From positions 1 through 62,738 of the forward strand of contig CAMYAM010000011.1 of the NCBI GenBank assembly GCA_947253875.1: DNA of 62,738 bases, read 5' to 3'. Under the pieces are notes generated by a model that was not told the origin of the DNA, did not search any database, and worked only from the letters and a program-made list of their open reading frames with translations. Shown here piece by piece: positions 62,075 to 62,738 of the stretch. This DNA is from an uncultured Fastidiosipila sp. Its GTDB lineage: Bacteria; Bacillota; Clostridia; Saccharofermentanales; Fastidiosipilaceae. The first letter of the stretch is position 1; every line of letters starts with the position of its first letter. The position numbers were made by a program, and so were the translations under genes.

Positions 62075-62115
62075 TATCTTGATTATTTCAAGCTTAATTG
62101 AAGAACTGGAATTAA

Positions 62116-62738
62116 CTATTCCTCATTATTCTTTTCACTTGAACTCTTTGCATCTGCTTCTTCATCTACTTTTTGCAGAGATCTATCAGCTGCTTTTATA
62201 ACTAGTTTATCGTCCTCTACATCTACTAGAGCAGTATCCCCTTCTGAAACTATGCCATCGAGCATTGCCTCCGCAATCTTGTCCTCAACTTCAGACTGGA
62301 TTTTTCTTCTAAGAGGTCTTGCACCATACTCTGGAGAATAACCATCTTCTGCTAAGTAAGTAACAGCTGCGTCACTTACACTTACGTGTACACCAACTTG
62401 TTCAACTCTAGCAACTAAGTCTTTCAACATATTTCTTGCTATCGTTTCCATAGATTCTTGGCCAAGCATACGGAAGAAGATAATCTCATCAATCCTATTG
62501 ATAAACTCTGGTGTCAATGTGTCCTTCAATTCTTTCATGACTAATTCTTTAGCTTCTGAATAAGATCTTCCACCATATAAGTTAGTATCAATGTCTTCTT
62601 CACCTGAAACAACTGCATTACTTGTGCTGCCAAAACCAATCTCTCGACCTTGAGCTGTTGTTAGTAATCTAGCACCAATGTTTGATGTCATGATTATTAT
62701 AGTGTTACGGAAGTCTACTGTTCTACCCTGTCCATCTG
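62116..62738 (-). CDS. clpC: ClpC-type AAA+ ATPase, C-terminal part (cut by window edge)
   Basis: The frame is open to the right edge, so about 207 C-terminal residues are visible; the N-terminus lies outside. The visible part begins in the second ATPase domain with QGRTVDFRNTIIIMTSNIGA. It continues with LTPEFINRIDEIIFFRML and the sensor-2 motif YSPEYGARPLRRKIQSEVED, where GAR carries the sensor arginine. Clp/Hsp100 unfoldases feed substrates to ClpP or refold aggregates. The C-terminal shape and length favour ClpC over ClpB. The last ~25 residues are a hydrophilic Asp/Glu/Ser/Lys tail. Without the N-terminal domains ClpC versus ClpE cannot be fully excluded. Confidence 0.88.
   Translation of the reverse strand, partial: DGQGRTVDFRNTIIIMTSNIGARLLTTAQGREIGFGSTSNAVVSGEEDIDTNLYGGRSYSEAKELVMKELKDTLTPEFINRIDEIIFFRMLGQESMETIARNMLKDLVARVEQVGVHVSVSDAAVTYLAEDGYSPEYGARPLRRKIQSEVEDKIAEAMLDGIVSEGDTALVDVEDDKLVIKAADRSLQKVDEEADAKSSSEKNNEE

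Overview
The window is AT-rich chromosomal DNA of a low-GC, anaerobic Gram-positive bacterium, most likely a Clostridia-type member of the Bacillota. The evidence is strong AGGAGG ribosome-binding sites, several lipobox lipoproteins, a sortase-like C-terminal signal, a FemAB-type peptidoglycan enzyme, an oxygen-sensitive class III ribonucleotide reductase, and CUT1 sugar ABC importers encoded without their ATPase. Genus and species cannot be fixed from sequence alone. There is no prophage, CRISPR array, insertion sequence or rRNA operon. The only accessory-looking pieces are a RhuM-type gene cut by the left edge and a small paralogous gene pair near 17.3-17.8 kb, one copy of which is broken.

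Layout. 1-7.6 kb: RhuM fragment, LysM cell-wall protein, a minus-strand operon (ABC-2 exporter, FemAB, TrmO, GIY-YIG protein, small membrane protein), xpt and tRNA-Thr. 8.1-16.6 kb: an alpha-glucoside locus with GH31 alpha-glucosidase, CUT1 importer, AraC regulator and a divergent GH13 oligo-1,6-glucosidase. 16.7-22.5 kb: a lipoprotein, the small paralog pair, and a MarR-controlled heterodimeric ABC exporter with a clear palindromic operator. 22.6-40.6 kb: a large beta-linked glycan locus. It holds a cytosolic GH18, two related phosphorylases of the GH94 superfamily, a cytosolic GH84, a 1363-residue surface GH16-GH18 enzyme, a phosphohexomutase and a second CUT1 importer. 40.7-48.2 kb: uraA, then an operon headed by a cobalamin riboswitch that encodes DUF1858, DUF438-hemerythrin-PAS, NrdD, NrdG and a DUF59 protein. 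48.2-54.5 kb: a lipoprotein, class I fructose-bisphosphate aldolase, a coiled-coil protein and a second heterodimeric ABC exporter. 54.8-62 kb: msrA-msrB-cca, then zinc-ribbon membrane proteins, a LOG-family enzyme and a CpXC protein. The right edge cuts a ClpC-type ATPase.

How the genes may work together. The most unusual unit is the 18-kb glycan locus. A wall-anchored enzyme joining a beta-glucan-type GH16 domain and a GH18 chitinase-like domain would cut a polymer outside. The importer would take in oligosaccharides, and GH18, GH84, the phosphorylases and the mutase would break them down inside with energy-saving phosphorolysis. The pairing suggests a material containing both beta-glucan and GlcNAc polymer, such as fungal wall, but the substrate is inferred. 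The second notable unit is the B12-riboswitch operon, which places an oxygen-handling hemerythrin/PAS protein under the same cobalamin control as the B12-independent class III ribonucleotide reductase.
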